Below, in pieces: positions 63,119 through 64,000 of a stretch of 64,000 nucleotides of DNA (position 1 is its first letter; the number at the start of each line of letters is the position of its first letter). The stretch covers positions 14,893-78,892 of the forward strand of contig JBAJNL010000001.1 of assembly GCA_036881885.1 (NCBI GenBank). The letters run 5' to 3'. A program made the translations under genes and the position numbers. This DNA is from JBAJNL01 sp036881885 (lineage in GTDB: Bacteria > Pseudomonadota > Alphaproteobacteria > Holosporales > Hepatobacteraceae). The notes beneath the pieces are model-generated. The model ran no database searches. It was not told where the DNA came from and saw only the letters and a list, made by a program, of their open reading frames with translations.

Positions 63119-64000
63119 GTGAAAAAAAAATGGACTTTTCAAGAGGCAAAACAGGCCTTTGACCAACCGTTCCTAAACCTTTTGCATAAGGCACATGCCG
63201 TGCATGCCGATCATTTTGATGCGTCCAAGGTGCAAGTCAGCACGCTGCTTAGCATTAAAACGGGCGCTTGTCCTGAAAATTGCTCGTACTGTCCGCAGTC
63301 AGCGCACTATCAAACAGAGGTCGCAAAGCATCCACTGATCACGACTGAAGAGGTGGTTGAGGCCGCAAGGCGTGCCAAGCAAGCTGGCAGCACGCGGTTT
63401 TGCATGGGGGCGGCGTGGCGTGGGCCCAACGCACCCGATCTTGAGCGTGTGTGTGACATGGTAAGAGAAGTCAAGGCTCTTGGTCTTGAAACTTGCGCCA
63501 CGTTGGGACTGCTTAAAGAGGGCCAGGCCGAAAGGCTAAAAGAGGCCGGGCTTGATTTTTACAATCACAATATCGACTCGTCCAAGGCGTTTTATGAAAC
63601 CATCATCACAACGCGTTGTTTTGATGATCGCGTTCAAACGTTGCAGCGCGTGCGTGATGCAGATATCAACGTTTGTTGCGGTGGCATTGTGGGCATGGGC
63701 GAGACCAACGATGACCGCATTCAAATGCTTGTTTTTTTGGCCAATCTTGAGCAGCCGCCCGAATCGGTTCCTATTAACAAGCTGATTAAAAGTCCGGGAA
63801 CGCCGCTTGAAAGTGTGCCCGATCCCGATCCTTTTGATTTTGTGCGCACCATCGCGCTGGCCAGAATTTTGATGCCTACTTCGTATGTTAGGCTTTCGGC
63901 CGGGCGCGAGCATATGTCAGATATCTTGCAAGCGCTTTGCTTTTTTGCAGGGGCCAACAGTCTTTTTTATGGCGATACATTGCTAACGGCCAACAATCAA
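63119..64000 (+). CDS. bioB: Biotin synthase (partial, runs off the window)
   Basis: A radical-SAM enzyme that inserts sulfur into dethiobiotin. The reading frame opens at GTG 63119 (a stop codon lies 10 bp before in frame) and stays open to the window end, 294 codons of an expected 330-345. Seen: [20 protein letters not shown] with the radical-SAM CxxxCxx[36 protein letters not shown] and RLSAGRE. It is divergent from the rest of the bio genes. Confidence 0.95.
   Translation, partial: MKKKWTFQEAKQAFDQPFLNLLHKAHAVHADHFDASKVQVSTLLSIKTGACPENCSYCPQSAHYQTEVAKHPLITTEEVVEAARRAKQAGSTRFCMGAAWRGPNAPDLERVCDMVREVKALGLETCATLGLLKEGQAERLKEAGLDFYNHNIDSSKAFYETIITTRCFDDRVQTLQRVRDADINVCCGGIVGMGETNDDRIQMLVFLANLEQPPESVPINKLIKSPGTPLESVPDPDPFDFVRTIALARILMPTSYVRLSAGREHMSDILQALCFFAGANSLFYGDTLLTANNQ

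Overview
This window reads as the chromosome of a Gram-negative alphaproteobacterium that most likely lives with, or inside, a eukaryotic host. Alphaproteobacterial markers are an NDUFA12-type Complex I accessory subunit next to an MlaD-like gene, a DUF4167 protein upstream of clpB, the dac-tmk pair, an lpxI-lpxB pair and sdhE. Lipid A genes (lpxI, lpxB) and flagellar genes (flgE, flgD, fliK-like, motA, motB) indicate an outer membrane and motility. A host-associated life is inferred from the many Sec-type exported proteins with eukaryote-facing features, and from a biotin gene set resembling the mobile operon of intracellular bacteria. A Holosporales- or Rickettsiales-related lineage is a guess from content, not a placement.

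Layout. 1-9.3 kb: a glycine-zipper lipoprotein, a GrpB-acetyltransferase fusion, an exported leucine-rich repeat (LRR) protein, tRNA-Ser, an exported SET-domain protein with a SET-less sibling, clpB with a DUF4167 gene, and a small Cys-rich exported protein. 9.3-23.5 kb: lpdA, dac-tmk, three exported proteins (one with PTAP and PPxY motifs), glmU-glmS, a YejA-like binding protein and an ABC1/UbiB-like kinase. 23.6-39.6 kb: the accessory core, with three LRR-type exported proteins (one with a nuclear-localisation-like signal), two exported methyltransferase-fold paralogues around tRNA-Asn, a HIT-like exported protein, a His/Ala-rich amphipathic pair and many repeats. Only pth, a DUF4260 protein and tRNAs interrupt it. 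39.7-57.3 kb: uvrA, the hook genes, mlaD-like, NDUFA12, a flavin reductase, lpxI-lpxB-sdhE, a BI-1 family protein, a uracil-DNA glycosylase, an orphan atpI, a drug-efflux transporter, motA-motB and tRNA-Asp. 57.4-64 kb: an exported glycosyltransferase-like protein, then bioF-bioH-bioC-bioD-bioA on the minus strand divergent from bioB, which runs off the end.

How the parts fit. The housekeeping genes form small intact operons with stop-start overlaps. Between them sit about twenty exported proteins that usually have a signal peptide, then a low-complexity Pro/Ala/Ser linker, then a domain: LRR, SET, methyltransferase, glycosyltransferase, HIT, coiled coil or amphipathic helix. I read this as a dispersed secretome aimed at a host cell. 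No dedicated secretion machine is visible here. Two repeat families fill many gaps: a palindromic element of about 110 bp and an element of about 75 bp that shows the same peptide in all three copies. Three exported-protein genes appear to carry one-base frameshifts. No CRISPR array, insertion-sequence transposase, rRNA or prophage was seen.
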